A DNA stretch of 64,000 nt from Mycteria americana (lineage: Eukaryota > Chordata > Aves > Ciconiiformes > Ciconiidae): NCBI RefSeq assembly GCF_035582795.1, contig NC_134370.1, positions 52,811,501 to 52,875,500 of the forward strand. Reading direction: 5' to 3'. The notes under the pieces were generated by a model. The model saw only the letters and a list, made by a program, of their open reading frames with translations, was not told the DNA's origin and did not search any database. The stretch's first letter is position 1. Each line of letters starts with the position of its first letter. The position numbers and the translations under genes are program-made. Below are positions 40,101-53,100 of the stretch, piece by piece.

Positions 40101-43100
40101 ATTGAGTACCTTTCCCCATAAACTCTGCCTAACTTGGATGCCTGACTGAAATAAAGCTGTTACTATGGTTAACTCAGAGGAAGCAAAATGAAAGTAGTTC
40201 AAGCAACCTAACATAGCTATAAAACTCAGATTGAGAGCAAGTACCAGTCATGTGGGAAAAATTTAGTTTCTCCTCCCTGTTGTAGGGACTGATTCTCCCT
40301 TGTCTAACGTCAGTGTACATCAGAGATGGTGACAATGGAATTGCACCATTGAAAAGCATCTGCATCAGTTACCACATGGGAAGAACGAGTCACAGATCAG
40401 GGACACACTGTAAATGGAGAGTGCATTGCAGGTGTTGCCCCTCAGGGTCAATAATCTAAAAACAAAAACAAAAAAGGACAGAGGTAAGTAGCGTGGAGAA
40501 CTCGGAGAGGCATAAGGATCCTAAAACAGAAATAGAAACTGTGGCTGGCATGCTAGCTGCATGTCTCCTAGGAGGGACAATGAAGACTTTAAGGAGAAAG
40601 CAGACTTTACGGGGCTACACTGGGAGCTGGTAATAATGGTTTACAAGACTGCTAAATGGCTAATCTAAGCCCACAAGTGCTGTGAATCTAAGACAAAAAA
40701 TGAACAAAAATATGATTATTATTACTGTGACCATAGCATTTGCCCAAACGTCTAGCTACGTGCAGCATAAGAACTAAGAGAAATCTGGTCGATGAAGCAA
40801 AGGCCAAGGCAGTTACCTGAGCCTCTGGGGCTGGAGAGATTCCTAAAGGATTCCTGGCCTCCCTCTGTTGTGCCCCACTTTACACTTACAAGGTGAAAAT
40901 ACCATCTTTCTGCACAGAAAAATGTTAAGTCACTCTGTTCACTCAAGAGGGTCACAGAACCATCTGAATAGAAGAGCCACGTGTCTCAGTGCTGTGCAGA
41001 ATAATACTGAATTTACTTTCTTCATTCTACAGCAAATCATCTTTAGGATGCCCGCAAAGGCTGAAAACTGTTGGGAGCGACTGGAATGAAAGCAAGGCAG
41101 ACCCAAGCATCCGTACCTCTTACGCAAGATTCAACAGCATGTAAGTCGTGGTATATTCAAGTTTTTTTTTGAAGTGTAAAATACCACCCATTAGACTTCA
41201 TCTGCCAATTATAATAAAAAACCCATCACTGAATTGAAGTGAGTAGGAAGGAGGTGGAGGAAATGGCAGTGGCTAGTGTAGGACCCGGTTATTAATACAT
41301 TTTAATTAGTAAGTATGTGAGTATATTTACCATAGGTAGACCAGAGAAAGCTGCCTACATAAGGCCCTGCCTATGTAAGATGGGCAGGAGCAGCAAGCTC
41401 GCTCTGCTCTTCGGCACAGTAACAGAGAGCGCAAGCACCCAGTCTGGCCCCATGAAATCTGTTGTTAAACCTCACAGATGATCCGTACTTCCACAAGGCA
41501 AGTGTCCACGCCGTTTGAGACTGCATTAGATGAAACCTCACTCCTCCTCAGGCAGACACTGCTGTCACCTCAGTATCTGTCATCTGCTCTGTCCCGGCTG
41601 GCTCTTCAGGTGTGGGAGCTGCTCCAAAAGGTCGCCAGATGCTCCTGCCCCATAGTGAATGCCGACAGCACAGGAAGATAGATCTTCACAACTGCCATTT
41701 CATATGCACTTTCTCTTGCTTGTTTGTGTCCCCAGCACAGTAGTTCTGGCATACTGATAAACTTAATACAAAAGAGTCCTGTTAGATTTGAAGTCTGATT
41801 TCCTGCCTAGACAATCGGGAGGAGTTTCAATTTCTCTGCTCTAGAACCGAACTTGATTTGAAGGTAAGTACAAAACATTGGAATTAGGAAGTGATGGGAA
41901 AACGTAACTGCAGGGGAAAATTCCTCTATCTCTTTTTGCAGTGCTTATAGGTAACGTTCTCCAAACGACATAGTTTATGTGAACAGAGAAGAATCACGAG
42001 TTTCATTTGGTATCAGAGTCAGTTGTAAAATCTGTTACTGACTTCTTGTCTTCTGCACAGTACTCTACAAAAACGTAAAACTGGCAAATATACCATCTAG
42101 GGGATTTTAAATGTTGGCAGAAGTTTAGTGTAAAAATGTCGCTTTTCTTCTTTAAAGAAAGGTTTTTAACTTAAGAAATCACAAAGAAAAAAGGAAGTTG
42201 TTTCCGGACATGAACTCAAATTATGGATATGTGACTACATAAAATAACCAACTACTCCCTGACTTCTTCAACGAAGTTTAAACAGCTCCATAGCCCTTTC
42301 TTTTCGAAAAGGTGACACATCACTTGCATTAATAATTTTCCAGGATTTCCGGGTTCTAGCTTGGATTTAATATAGTAACCAACAATTTGCAGAAGGCTGG
42401 TTAATATGTTACCAAGCATGTTATAAATTTGCCATCAGAACTAAAGAGTTTATAGGGTTGAGAGAGTGGGACGCGTCCATGAAGGAAGGCAGCTCTAAGG
42501 CAGGGCTGTGCTTATAGGCAGGCAGCACTAATTCTGCTCCCGCATCCAGACCTTTCATCCAGAGCAGAATCCGGCTAAAGAGGAAAGCGCCCATCCTGTG
42601 TTCGTGTTGGCTCCATGTGCGTGTCTCCGTGAGGTATCCGCAGATGTCAATGGCAGTGGCTGGCGTTAGGTACTTGTCACCTGAGAGCTGGATGAACTCA
42701 CTGAGCTCATTTCCCATATGGCAATTAAATCCCTTGCTGTCTGATGGCCTTTGAGGTATTTGCTGTGCCTCTGGCTTAGATTTGGCCAGTCAAGAGGGGG
42801 CTGTGTATTTTTGTAACTGATAAAATCTGTACCGCAGTCAGTCTGCTTTGCCTTTGGCTTCTGCTGTTCATACAATGACTCTTATTTTTTTGTGGAAATT
42901 ATCAGAGAAGCCAGGAGCTCATTAGCTGTAGCATAAACATCTCATTAATCTGGGCTTCTAAGATTTGTGGACAATACTGCTGTAACATTTTATTACCAAA
43001 AGTAACTGAAAGCAAATACAAAATGTAAATGCTTCAGCATCACTTTTACTGTATAGTGCTTCCTATCATTAAAATATGGCTAGCACCAAGTAGTTCAAAT

Positions 43101-46100
43101 GCTCATTACCCTGTCACATCTGCAAACTTTTTTAAAATTAGAAATACCATTCATTAGAAAAGACACTCTATAGCATGTCCTTATTCTTCCAATTGTTTTA
43201 TCATTCATGGGAGATGACATTTACCTCCCTGAGCTAGAAATAAACAGATCCTCATCCAGCAGGTTTGCAAAGAGGTTCTGTGTAATTACAGACACAGGGG
43301 CAAGTGTTTATCAGGCAGGAAAGGTATGATTAGGAAATTGTACTGAATAATTCCCAGGGATTTTTCCTAGCAACAACCCTTCCCAGAGCGCAGTCATGCT
43401 TACAGGAAATGGCAGTTCTAAGTTAAAAAGATAATTTTTGTGTGATACTCCCCAAAGCAGAGAGGCAACTCTTTTTAGAGGCACCTAAAAGGGAGGTACC
43501 GCTTCAGATATTGACTGCTGCCCCCAACGTGTTCCACTTCTGTTAGATATTTCACACAAACGCTCCCTGTGGTGTCAGGAATTTACAAGCTGGGCTTGAG
43601 ATGGGATGTGAACACATGAACAGAAGATGACTAAGGAAAGGCTTTTTTCTTCTACAGGCAATGGTAAGATTAACACTGATAGAAGATTGTGTCGTAAGGG
43701 ATGTGAATCTAAACCATTGCTATCAGTAAAATAATAGCTGAATTTTGAAAGCATCGCACATGTTGATCCATCATGGTTTGGCTCCCATATCCAAGAGGGC
43801 GGGTTTTTTTTCTGAGAACCTCCCATCTTACTTCATAAAACAGATTTTCTAGCCTTATAATAGCCCTGTACTTCAGGCACATTATTTTAAGGACCTGGTG
43901 AGGGTGCTACGTCACTTGGCTGTGATTTTTCTCTTACTGCGTAACTTCATGCACAGAACTGGGCAAAGCCTGTGCCAGTTGTTCTCAAGGTCCCAGCCAG
44001 CCCCTCCCAAAGCCAGATCACAACTGGCAGGGAAGCTGGGAGCCTCAGCACAGCTGAGAGCTATACAAAAACATAGCCAGAGACCAGCTGCATTTTAAAG
44101 CTGGGAATTCAGCTGTGCCTTCACTCCTATTTAATAACAGTTAAGTGGTGAAGCACTGTCGTCTTGAAATGCTTCCCCTCTCTTAGCAAACACCATGTAA
44201 CATACAATTTTTACAGTGACTTGTAGCATATTTTTACTCCTGAAATATAACCCTTCCTTTTTAGTCCTCCTTAATCATAGTGATTTTGTGGAGAATACCA
44301 AATTTTCCATTCTCGGACTTAAAGCTTGATTTTTGTCCTTATTTCCTTCAGCATTAATTATCCTGCCTAAAAATAGACAGGTGGGGTCCAAAAATATCCA
44401 GTGGAACCTTAATGGAAGGTTTCTTACAGGGAAGCCAACAGCCAGGCCTGATTTATTCACCCAGTCTTCTTGTTTGTGCAGTCCCACCCTCCACAAGGTT
44501 CGTGTTTCCTGGGTTTGCCTCTTGTTCGCTCACCCAAGTTATTCAGCAGAGCTGCTTGCGAGGGCATGGTAAGCGTAAACCATCCCTTACCCAGTCTTCA
44601 GGGAAAGTTGCCAAAGCTGGGGAGTGCTGTGGCTGCTTTCAGCCCCTGAGAGTGGCTCCTCTCCCTCAGGGAGGAAGGTGGACGTAGGTCATTTCTTTTG
44701 AGGGATCTGCCAACCTCTGCTCTGCCTTCTGTAGCCAGCCCACGCCTGCTGCCTGGGAGCGCGGTCGTCTCCGTCGGCCCCAGCCCTGCGAGCTGGGGGC
44801 AGGGCTCGCTGCGGCGGCAGAGGAGGGATTGGCAATCCTGAACAAAACTTTCTTCCTCCTTCTTCCTGTCAAGTCATCCTAGTCCTCCCAACGGGCTGCA
44901 AACAGCAGTTTGTACGGCAGCCCCACAGTGGGAAAGCTTGGGATTTGTTTTACGACTTCCAAAGTCAACAAAAAAGTTGCATGTTAAACCAGACCTGTAA
45001 GGCCTTGCAACTTCATGGGACTTTATTGTCTGTAATATCAAAGGGTTTGAGATCAGTAAGCAGCACAGTAATAGAGGCGAAAGGAAGAAACAGAGAAAAT
45101 GGACTTGCCTCGGGTCTGTGATTCTGCATTTTGGTGTAGGAAGTCTTGATACAGCCTGGGTTTGGGGCCAGCCACTTGTGGGGGTGCCCACCTCATTACT
45201 CCCCTCTGGGAAGATCATAGTTGTGATGTTGATTTTTAGACGTATGCGAGCTTCCAAATGTGGCATTTTGAGAGAGAGTCCCAAACTGACATCTTTTTTG
45301 CAGAGGGTGGGGCATGAGGCTTGGAGAAAAATTGCAGGGTCTTTGAAGTGCAGGACTTTGAAGTTTAAAAAAGCTAGCAAATTCCTGTTATAGTTCACTG
45401 TCTGTGGAAAATCTGGAAGGTAAGACTTTTAACCAAAGAGACTGGATAAAATACTTAAAACTAACAGACTGGGGAAGTGTGGTTTTGATGTTTTAACTGT
45501 TCATGCGGTGGTGGAGAAGGTTGACTCAAAAGGTGTGTACCAAACAACACTGTGGGTCTGCGCCTTGTTTCCCTTCCACTGGGAGGCTTTGAGTGCGTTC
45601 AGATCGCTGACGTAAAATGCGTGTGTGGTGGAAGGGGAGGGGAGGAATTTCTCTCTTCCCGTTGCTATTGTGTTTTGTTATGTTTTGTGTCTGTTCAGTT
45701 TGTCTCCAGGATCAGAGAAATGACTCAGAAAGTTATTTCCACAATAGGAGAGCATGGGAAAACACAAACATTGGTCTCTTAAAGACGCACAGTCCTGTTT
45801 ATTATGCACTGACATGCCTTACCTTCTAGTCTGTGGGAAATCATACCACATGAGCTATCTTATTCCTTCCTCTAGACCCCCTTTTGGATTTTGCACCTTA
45901 GGCCTTTCTTTTTGTCTCTAGAAAATGACATAAAATTGCCCTACCCTATACTTCTTTCTCATTTTCCTATACTGATCTTCCCCCTCTTTACCTTCCCTTC
46001 CCCATTTATTGCACCTTGCATCTCTGTTTCCCACATTTTTTTCACCTCATTCCTCTTACTACGCTGCCATACACCTGAAACTCTCTCTCTAACCAGCACC

Positions 46101-48911
46101 ATCTCTCTTGTCCTTCAACTGGGCCTTTTTCTCACTGGTGTTCTCTCATCCACCCGCTTGGCATACCGCACCTTCCCTCTAGGAGATGTCCCAGTCATAC
46201 CAGGTAGGCCTTGGGAAGAACACTCGGGCTAGCTCGGAACAAGCCAGCTTGGGCAGCGCAAGCCTTCGCGACCCTTCGGAGCGTACCTTACAGGTACTAG
46301 TACAGCAGGCTCAGACCTGCTGCGGCGTGCTCAGGCAGGCACGTTTATCCAGTGACGCAGAGAAGAAACGTCAGCTCAGCAGAGACCTGCCAGCAACAGC
46401 CTCTCAGAGCCTCCCTCAGCCCAGCCCCTCATGCCAACCCCTCTTTTCCTGTTGAAAATTTGTTCCAGCCAGTGGGAGCCAAAGATTAAATATAACTCCT
46501 GCCAGTGCCAACCAGGTAGGACAGGTTGATGCTTTATTTACAATTGTGATGAGGCAGCAGTTATACTCTAGAGCTGTTTTCTCTTGGCGAGGTAGAGTTA
46601 TTACTAAGCTCAGTGTTTAGGTTTTGTTAGCAGACCTTTGGGGCCTGTTCTTGCCTAAAACCCGACTCAGGTTTTCTCAGATCTCTTTTCTTCGCTCTTT
46701 TTTTCCCTCCAGACTTGTTTAATGTAATCTTGTTCTCTGAGTTGCCCAACGCACAAATCTGGCTCCCAAAGCTAGTGTTCATTCATGCTTCCCTCTTCCC
46801 CTCTTGCTGCTCAGATGCCTGGGCATCCAGACTCCCCTCCCTTGTCTTTGGATTGAGAAATCTGTTAAAATAATCCCTCTCTCTCTCTTTATACTCTTAG
46901 CTGTGCCAGCAATGAATCGTAGCTAGCTAGACATGTGTGCTTGCCTGCCTGAATTACTGTTGGACTTAGTTCCCTCCTCTACTGCTCTTAGAAAAGATGA
47001 TGCGGTCTCTGGTATTTGGAGATGCTGCCTAGCTTGCCAGCTCCGAAATTCTTTAGGAAGCCCCACACGTATTCTGGTGCTGTATGAGCCTTTCTGGTCA
47101 GCTGCTAGAAACACTCGGCTTGTCTCATTGTCCTCACCTCTTTTTTTATTTCAATCTCCATCTTCTCTCGCTTTTCTCTCTGTTTCTATTGACTATGTAT
47201 TTATATTTACGTCACTTTAATCTCTTGCAGTCAACTAGCAAAGCATGCCATGGGTGTGATTCCTTGAAAAGCTGGAGCAATGAACCTTAAGGGGGACTCC
47301 TTTGAAGCCAGAAATGATAATCAGGTAAATGTAAATAGGAAAATCCTATCCTAATTCTAGCAGTATTATCGCTTCTCTTCTGAACTGATAGACTACTGCC
47401 AAGTCTATGAACATTTCATGGGAAATGCTGAGTCACAGGCAAGACAGAAACCCATACATTTAGCAACTCAAGAGGAGAAGTTTCTTTTGCAGATGAGAAT
47501 GTGTTAACACACGCATTTCCGAGTGTGGGTGTCTGGGTGGGGAGGCACACAACATTACATTACCAAGGCAACAACTCCATACTTAAACTGAAAAGGCGTG
47601 TCCTTTTAGAAGTATTTGTTTCTCTTTTCATTCTTCTAGAAAGTTTAGAAAACAGTCTTTGACTGCTCTTCTGTTATCAAACATGAGGCAGATCCTTCAC
47701 GTAGGAAGACTTCAGAAATGCTACTCTTCAGGGCCTGTTTTCACAAACAGTGCCTAGAAGCGTTGTATAACCTGTATTTTCAAGAAACTTCAGACTCATT
47801 CCTTCACAGAAAAGAGGAGTAAGAGCCTGTATCAATTTTCTCCAGCATCAGTGAAAAAAGACCCCTCACCACCTTCCCCCCAGTACAAACACTGAATTCA
47901 GACAGAGCGAGTGGCTGAAAAACTGGGTAGTGGCAGAAGTTAGACATGTCACACCCTTTCCATAGGAACAAACTAGCAAAAAGCAACTGGACTTCTAAAG
48001 CAGCTGCCTAGCCTGTCGGTTTAAGGGTGAAAATTGAACTATTGTGAATGTGGTGAGAGGACATCTGAGGAAGCATTAAGGGAAAGACTGCCAGGGGTAG
48101 GGTGATGTTGATTACTTCAGTGGATCTGTAATGGAAGAAGTTCAACAGACAGACTGATACACAAGGTCCACAAGGGAACTTGAACTCACTCAGGTGTTAG
48201 ATGGTTTACCGGGATTTTCCCCTGAGGATTCTCACAACCCGAATGCTTCAGAGGGTCCTCTGCCTGGGATTTCCCAGTTATGACACAGACACTGAGAATA
48301 AACAGTGAGAGGCCACATCATGCTAATGTTGGTAGAATAGAATGAAACAAACTTGTGGTTTTCTGTTGGACAGAAGCATTTTGTCTTCTGTTCCAGTAAG
48401 GGTTCGCTCATAAAGAGTCAGGGCTATCCACTGCATGCCTAAAGAGTACGTTATTCTCAGATAACGAGTCCTTAAATACTGCATTACCATAGTTAAGCAT
48501 TTATGTGATTTAGCTAGTTCCTCTGGGTAAGTTATAAAATAGCAGTTGATCATAGACACATACAGATGTACAAGCTAACTGGCGCATGGTCAGAGATAAG
48601 GAATAGCACTGACAGTTCAACACTGTAATCAATACATGGGGAAACCTGCTACTCAAGATAATGGCTCTCCAACTTACTTGCTCTGAATGGTTTTCATGAC
48701 CCCCGCACAAGAAAACGTGCTAATTTTAAAGTAATTCCCACAATTTCCCCTAGCTTAGTAAGGATATTTTAGCTTTCATCTTTCAACAGTAGTCCACTGT
48801 TTTAAACTATTTTTGCAATCAGTTATAATGTTCTATAGACAGATATTCATTATAGGGCACAAAATTGTTTTCCTGGGGATGTGGTGTTACTTTCGAAGGA
48901 GGATAAAGGCA

Positions 48912-49083
48912 TACATCTGCCATTGCCTCATGTCTTTGAGAAAGTCACTCAAATCTCTTGTGTTTTAATTTCCTCATCTTTAAAATTAGGAAAGAACACT
49001 TCAGGGTGCTGTGAGATTAAATTACTGCTGTTTTGATAGGACATTGCCACTTGTGGATATCAGAAATTTGCAAAGAGCTGGGC
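48912..49083 (+). mobile_element. MIR-like (CORE-SINE family) element
   Basis: Blocks follow the MIR order: CATCTGCCATTGCCTCATGT, TTTGAGAAAGTCACTCAAAT, CTCTTGTG, AATTTCCTCATCTTTAAAAT, then GGGTGCTGTGAGATTAAATT, with a weaker match to the tail. It lies within 600 bp of the inferred KLF13 transcript end. Confidence 0.72.
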
Positions 49084-49507
49084 TTTGAAAGTCATGCATA
49101 TTAATCCCATAACCATCTTGTAAAGAAAAACACAGTATATACCAGCTTTGAGAAAGGAATTTCACTATGCAACTATAAAATACTGGTTAAAGCAGAGGAG
49201 AGTACAAAACAAACATCACAGAAACTTTCTCTCAATGATTAAAAAAAAAAAATCTCATTTTAAGTAATAGCACTGGGTGAAATTTAAACAAAGATATCAA
49301 ACAAAATATCAAGCCTCAAACGAACAGCAGAAATATTAACAAGTGATGCTTTTTAACTGATACATAGAGAAGGAAATTAAGAGAAAACCAATATTTCATA
49401 GTTATAAGTTTTATTTTGGAAAATGTAAACGTCACTAACCATGCATACAAGTTAAGACGATATTTTACAGTTGTTAATTTTCTTCCTTTTCATTTCTTTT
49501 TTCCTTT

Positions 49508-49513
49508 TTTATT
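49508..49513 (-). terminator. KLF13: Candidate poly(A) signal of KLF13
   Basis: TTTATT on the plus strand reads AATAAA on the minus strand, preceded by AT-rich 3' UTR-like sequence with TTTTTATGTATTTTGTAC. A second AATAAA at 49410-49415 is an alternative. Confidence 0.5.
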
Positions 49514-50029
49514 GTTGTTGCATAGGACATTATCACAATATATAATCTATGCAGTACAAAATACATAAAAAGTTACAGCAGAGCAAGAATAGATGAACAT
49601 ATAACTGTACAACTGTAATACTTCAATGTAGTGATTTAAAGAGTTGAAAAGTGATCCATGGAAGCATTCATGTGCTGCTGATAAAACTGTACAAGTGAAG
49701 ATGACACCAGTAACACTATAGTTCACCAAAGCTGGGAGTATATATGTAAACACGTGCACACTTACTGGCACACATATTCTCCTTCACCCACACAGGCATG
49801 CGCTTGTGAAAAAGCACATGTGCGTGCACACACGCGTCCCCCAGAATGCATATATACACAAGTAACTGCAGCTGTAACCAGAGATGAAACTCAACCACAA
49901 ATCTCAAAAAACAGGTTCAAACTTTCCAAATGCAATGGCATTTGGATCTAGGATTTTGGTTCAGACCCATCACTAGTTATAATGAAATGGATACCTATTT
50001 TTGCTCTGTAGACATCCCTTCATTATTTG

Positions 50030-50166
50030 GTGTGTAGTATATACACACTGCTGTGTATTTATGTATACACACACGTACTATACAATATACACATATATAC
50101 ATATTTATATATATGTGCATATGCTCATATAAATCCATATATATAAATATTTATATATATATATAA
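50030..50166. repeat. TA-rich simple repeat
   Basis: Long alternating TA/TATAC/TATATG tract with only brief interruptions, falling within the probable KLF13 3' UTR. Confidence 0.85.
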
Positions 50167-53100
50167 AACCTATACCAGTGGATGGGCTTTTCCATTCTAT
50201 ATTCTGGCTTATGGGGTAAACAAGTACAATTCTGTTATTTTCTTCTGCCTAAGGCTATAGCTTTATCCCCAAAAAAGTTAAAAATACAGATGTTCATCAT
50301 ACCATTCACTGATAGACTATATGTTAGCACCCAATGCACAAACAGATGGTGTGATGGAGTTAAAGAGCACCTGAAAGTCAGTTTGTAGGCGTCACCTGAT
50401 GAAATTAGTCAATCAAATGGCAATGAAAAGGCAAGCTTTAAGTATGCAGAGTTCATTTTCCTTATTCTTTCTTCACAAACCATGTTCCCCAAAACAACAA
50501 TGCACTTCACACAGTACAAATTCTAGAACTCATGGCAAAGAACTGGAGAAAAGCAGTTGTGAATGTGAATAGCTAGAAACAGGAAAGCTCCTCACACAGC
50601 CTTTTACTGCCTGGCTGCAGGAAACACGGAAAGCACTGAACGTCTGGACAGAAGGTAATGAGGTTTTAAAGGTGTACAGAGGCTCTCATAGCTACAAGTT
50701 ATTGGAAGGATTAATGGCAGTAAAGAGGGTAGGATACACACAGAAATTAGGTGTTACCATCAAACAGAGGCTTCTGATGACTTGTTATAAATATATACCT
50801 TTGCAGTTATGTAATGTAAACAGATACTACGCATATATTATAAAAGCAAGGAACAACTAATTTGCAGTTATAAACAATTCTTACAATAAAATCTAGCTGC
50901 CAGGGGTTTACCAGGACCGCTTTCCAAGAAGCAGGATGAAAACTGAATTCATGCGGCCATTAACGCACCTTAGGCCTTTGCACAGGATGAGGTTAATGGA
51001 GGGGGTGAATGAGTTTCTAAGAGCGTCTTTAGTTTCAGTTGAGTGGTGGCAGTGAAGTGATGATTTTAACTTGCACCCATTTCCTATAGCAAGGCAGTTA
51101 AGCTCAACTCTTAGAGAGGAAGCTAGAATCATGGCTGGAGAAAAACAAACAAACTTTCAGGGCTTTCTTAATAATAATAAATCTGTTGTTATATTCTGAA
51201 ATTAAAAGAAAAAAAATTAGGGCAATTTTGTAGTTTGTGGGGATTCACCTCAACAGATTGCATGGGGAAAGGAGGAGGCAGAAGAAGAGATGCACACTCC
51301 TCCAAATGGAGGGCTGTGAAGAAATCTGCACCTTGCCAGAGCAGTCTTTCCTAGTGTGCAATGTTTGTTGCTATGCCAGGAGACTGTTTTAGGTTACACC
51401 GCTGGGTGAAACAACAAAAGGGTAAAAATCTGAGGTTAGTTTGGATAAGCACCCAGATTTCAAAACAGTTTGAGCTGTTCAGACTTCTCATCTGCAAAAC
51501 TCAGGAGGAACAATCATGAGAGTGGAGTCTTATGACCTCGCTGGTGCTTCTGCTTCTTTTCTAGCATCTAGCAGATGCTATAAAACCCCAAACACTCTCT
51601 TTCCATATGAAAATATTAAAAGACGTTTTGTTCACATTCAGTTTTGGAAACTACCAGTGGTTTGGAATTCATCATCTTATCCTAAAGCTATCATGTATTA
51701 AACATTTTATGGAGATATTTGAAACTCTAGCTAGGATTTTAAAACACAGTAATTTGACTATCAGCCTAACGCACTCTGAGGTATTTACAGCTAAGATGTA
51801 AAAAAAAAGTTTTAATGACAAATTTCAGAGAATTTCCTGAAAGCGTAGCTATGTTGGCTACATATAGTCTCATAGCCTTCTCATTAGATGAACTGGTTGA
51901 ACTGGAAATTTGACTTTGAACCAATTTTTTTTTTCCCTGCTTAACCTGGAGAATTATTAGTAATCTCTATGAGGAATATATATAAAATGCTTAGTTTACT
52001 GTTTGAGTTAAAGATTACATAGTTCTTGTGTCACTCAGAATAGGTTGTCCCATAATCTTTATATCCCATGATCTCAGTACTAATAAAACCCAGTGCGAGA
52101 ATATTCTTTCTCCAGGCTATTAAAACAACTTGTTTGTAATGCACCTACTGATTCATGCTGAATTATTATGCCCTGAATAAATGGACTGGAGTGGTTCCTC
52201 CTTTGCTAAAGATTAAATGATGCTCTTGTTTTACAACAAACTAAACTTAGACCATGAAGACTATGATTTTTGCTGATACTTAGTTCTCCTTTTGATTTTG
52301 TGGGGGGTTTTCCCCCCATATCCCTCTATTAAGGTATAATGATAATAAGAAATGTGTTTATGACTTGTTTTGAAGTATGTGCACAAGACACAGCTGACCT
52401 GTAGAATTCCTTTAGCTAGGTATCTTAAATGCCTCTACTAACTACAGCACAAGAGCACTTTTAGCAGTCACAGAAATGATTGGAATGTGAATTCCTGTTA
52501 CCTGAATTGTATCAAGTTGTTAAAATTGTGTATCTTGGTAGATGAGATTTAAAAAAAAAAAGAAAAGAGGAAATCTGTGGAGGCAAACAGATCTGGCTTT
52601 CCCGTAACTCACAATGCTTAGGCAACTCATCACACAAACTCAACAGTATTTGTCATCTTGCAAAAAAACCTTACAATGTTCTTTCATTTTCTGTGAAATG
52701 AAACAGTAGAATTGTGCCTCGCATGACTTCCGATTCAAAATGAGAAAACTGTGATTTTATAGAGGTGAAATCTGAAGCAAATGAACATGAAAAAATTACT
52801 GAAATATCTGCACTTTGAACTGTCTTTAAGTATGTATCCATACAACTAATAGAATGCATAGTATTAGGAATAATGTAAATATTATGGAAGTACCTACGAA
52901 ACTACTTGGAAATCTATATTAGGCTCTCACAGTTAATATACAGTACAATAAAAACTTGCAAAATTGGATCAATGCAAAGCAGCAAGTAAGATACAGGTTC
53001 ATTTGGAATGTGGAGGCATTCACTTGATATCAAATGGCAGGTTTGGCGTAGAGAGTTTCTTTTCACCGTGCTACACTTAACTGCATTTATACCCTACAGT

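Larger units (their letters stand above)
36726..49489. other. Intergenic gap between convergent OTUD7A and KLF13
   Basis: About 12.8 kb with no recognisable gene. It contains a CpG/G-rich patch (36790-37145), T15-type homopolymers (near 39582), other GC-richer stretches (44640-44820, 46200-46440), and a MIR-like SINE (48912-49083). The longest open frames (44874-45398 minus, 45891-46232 plus, 42421-42717 minus) have no recognisable domains. Enhancers may be present but cannot be identified from sequence alone. Confidence 0.6.

Noticed and set aside
45891-46232. 113-codon plus-strand open frame
   Set aside because: Low-complexity Pro/Phe/Leu/Ser content from C/T-rich DNA, with no domain and no splice or promoter context.
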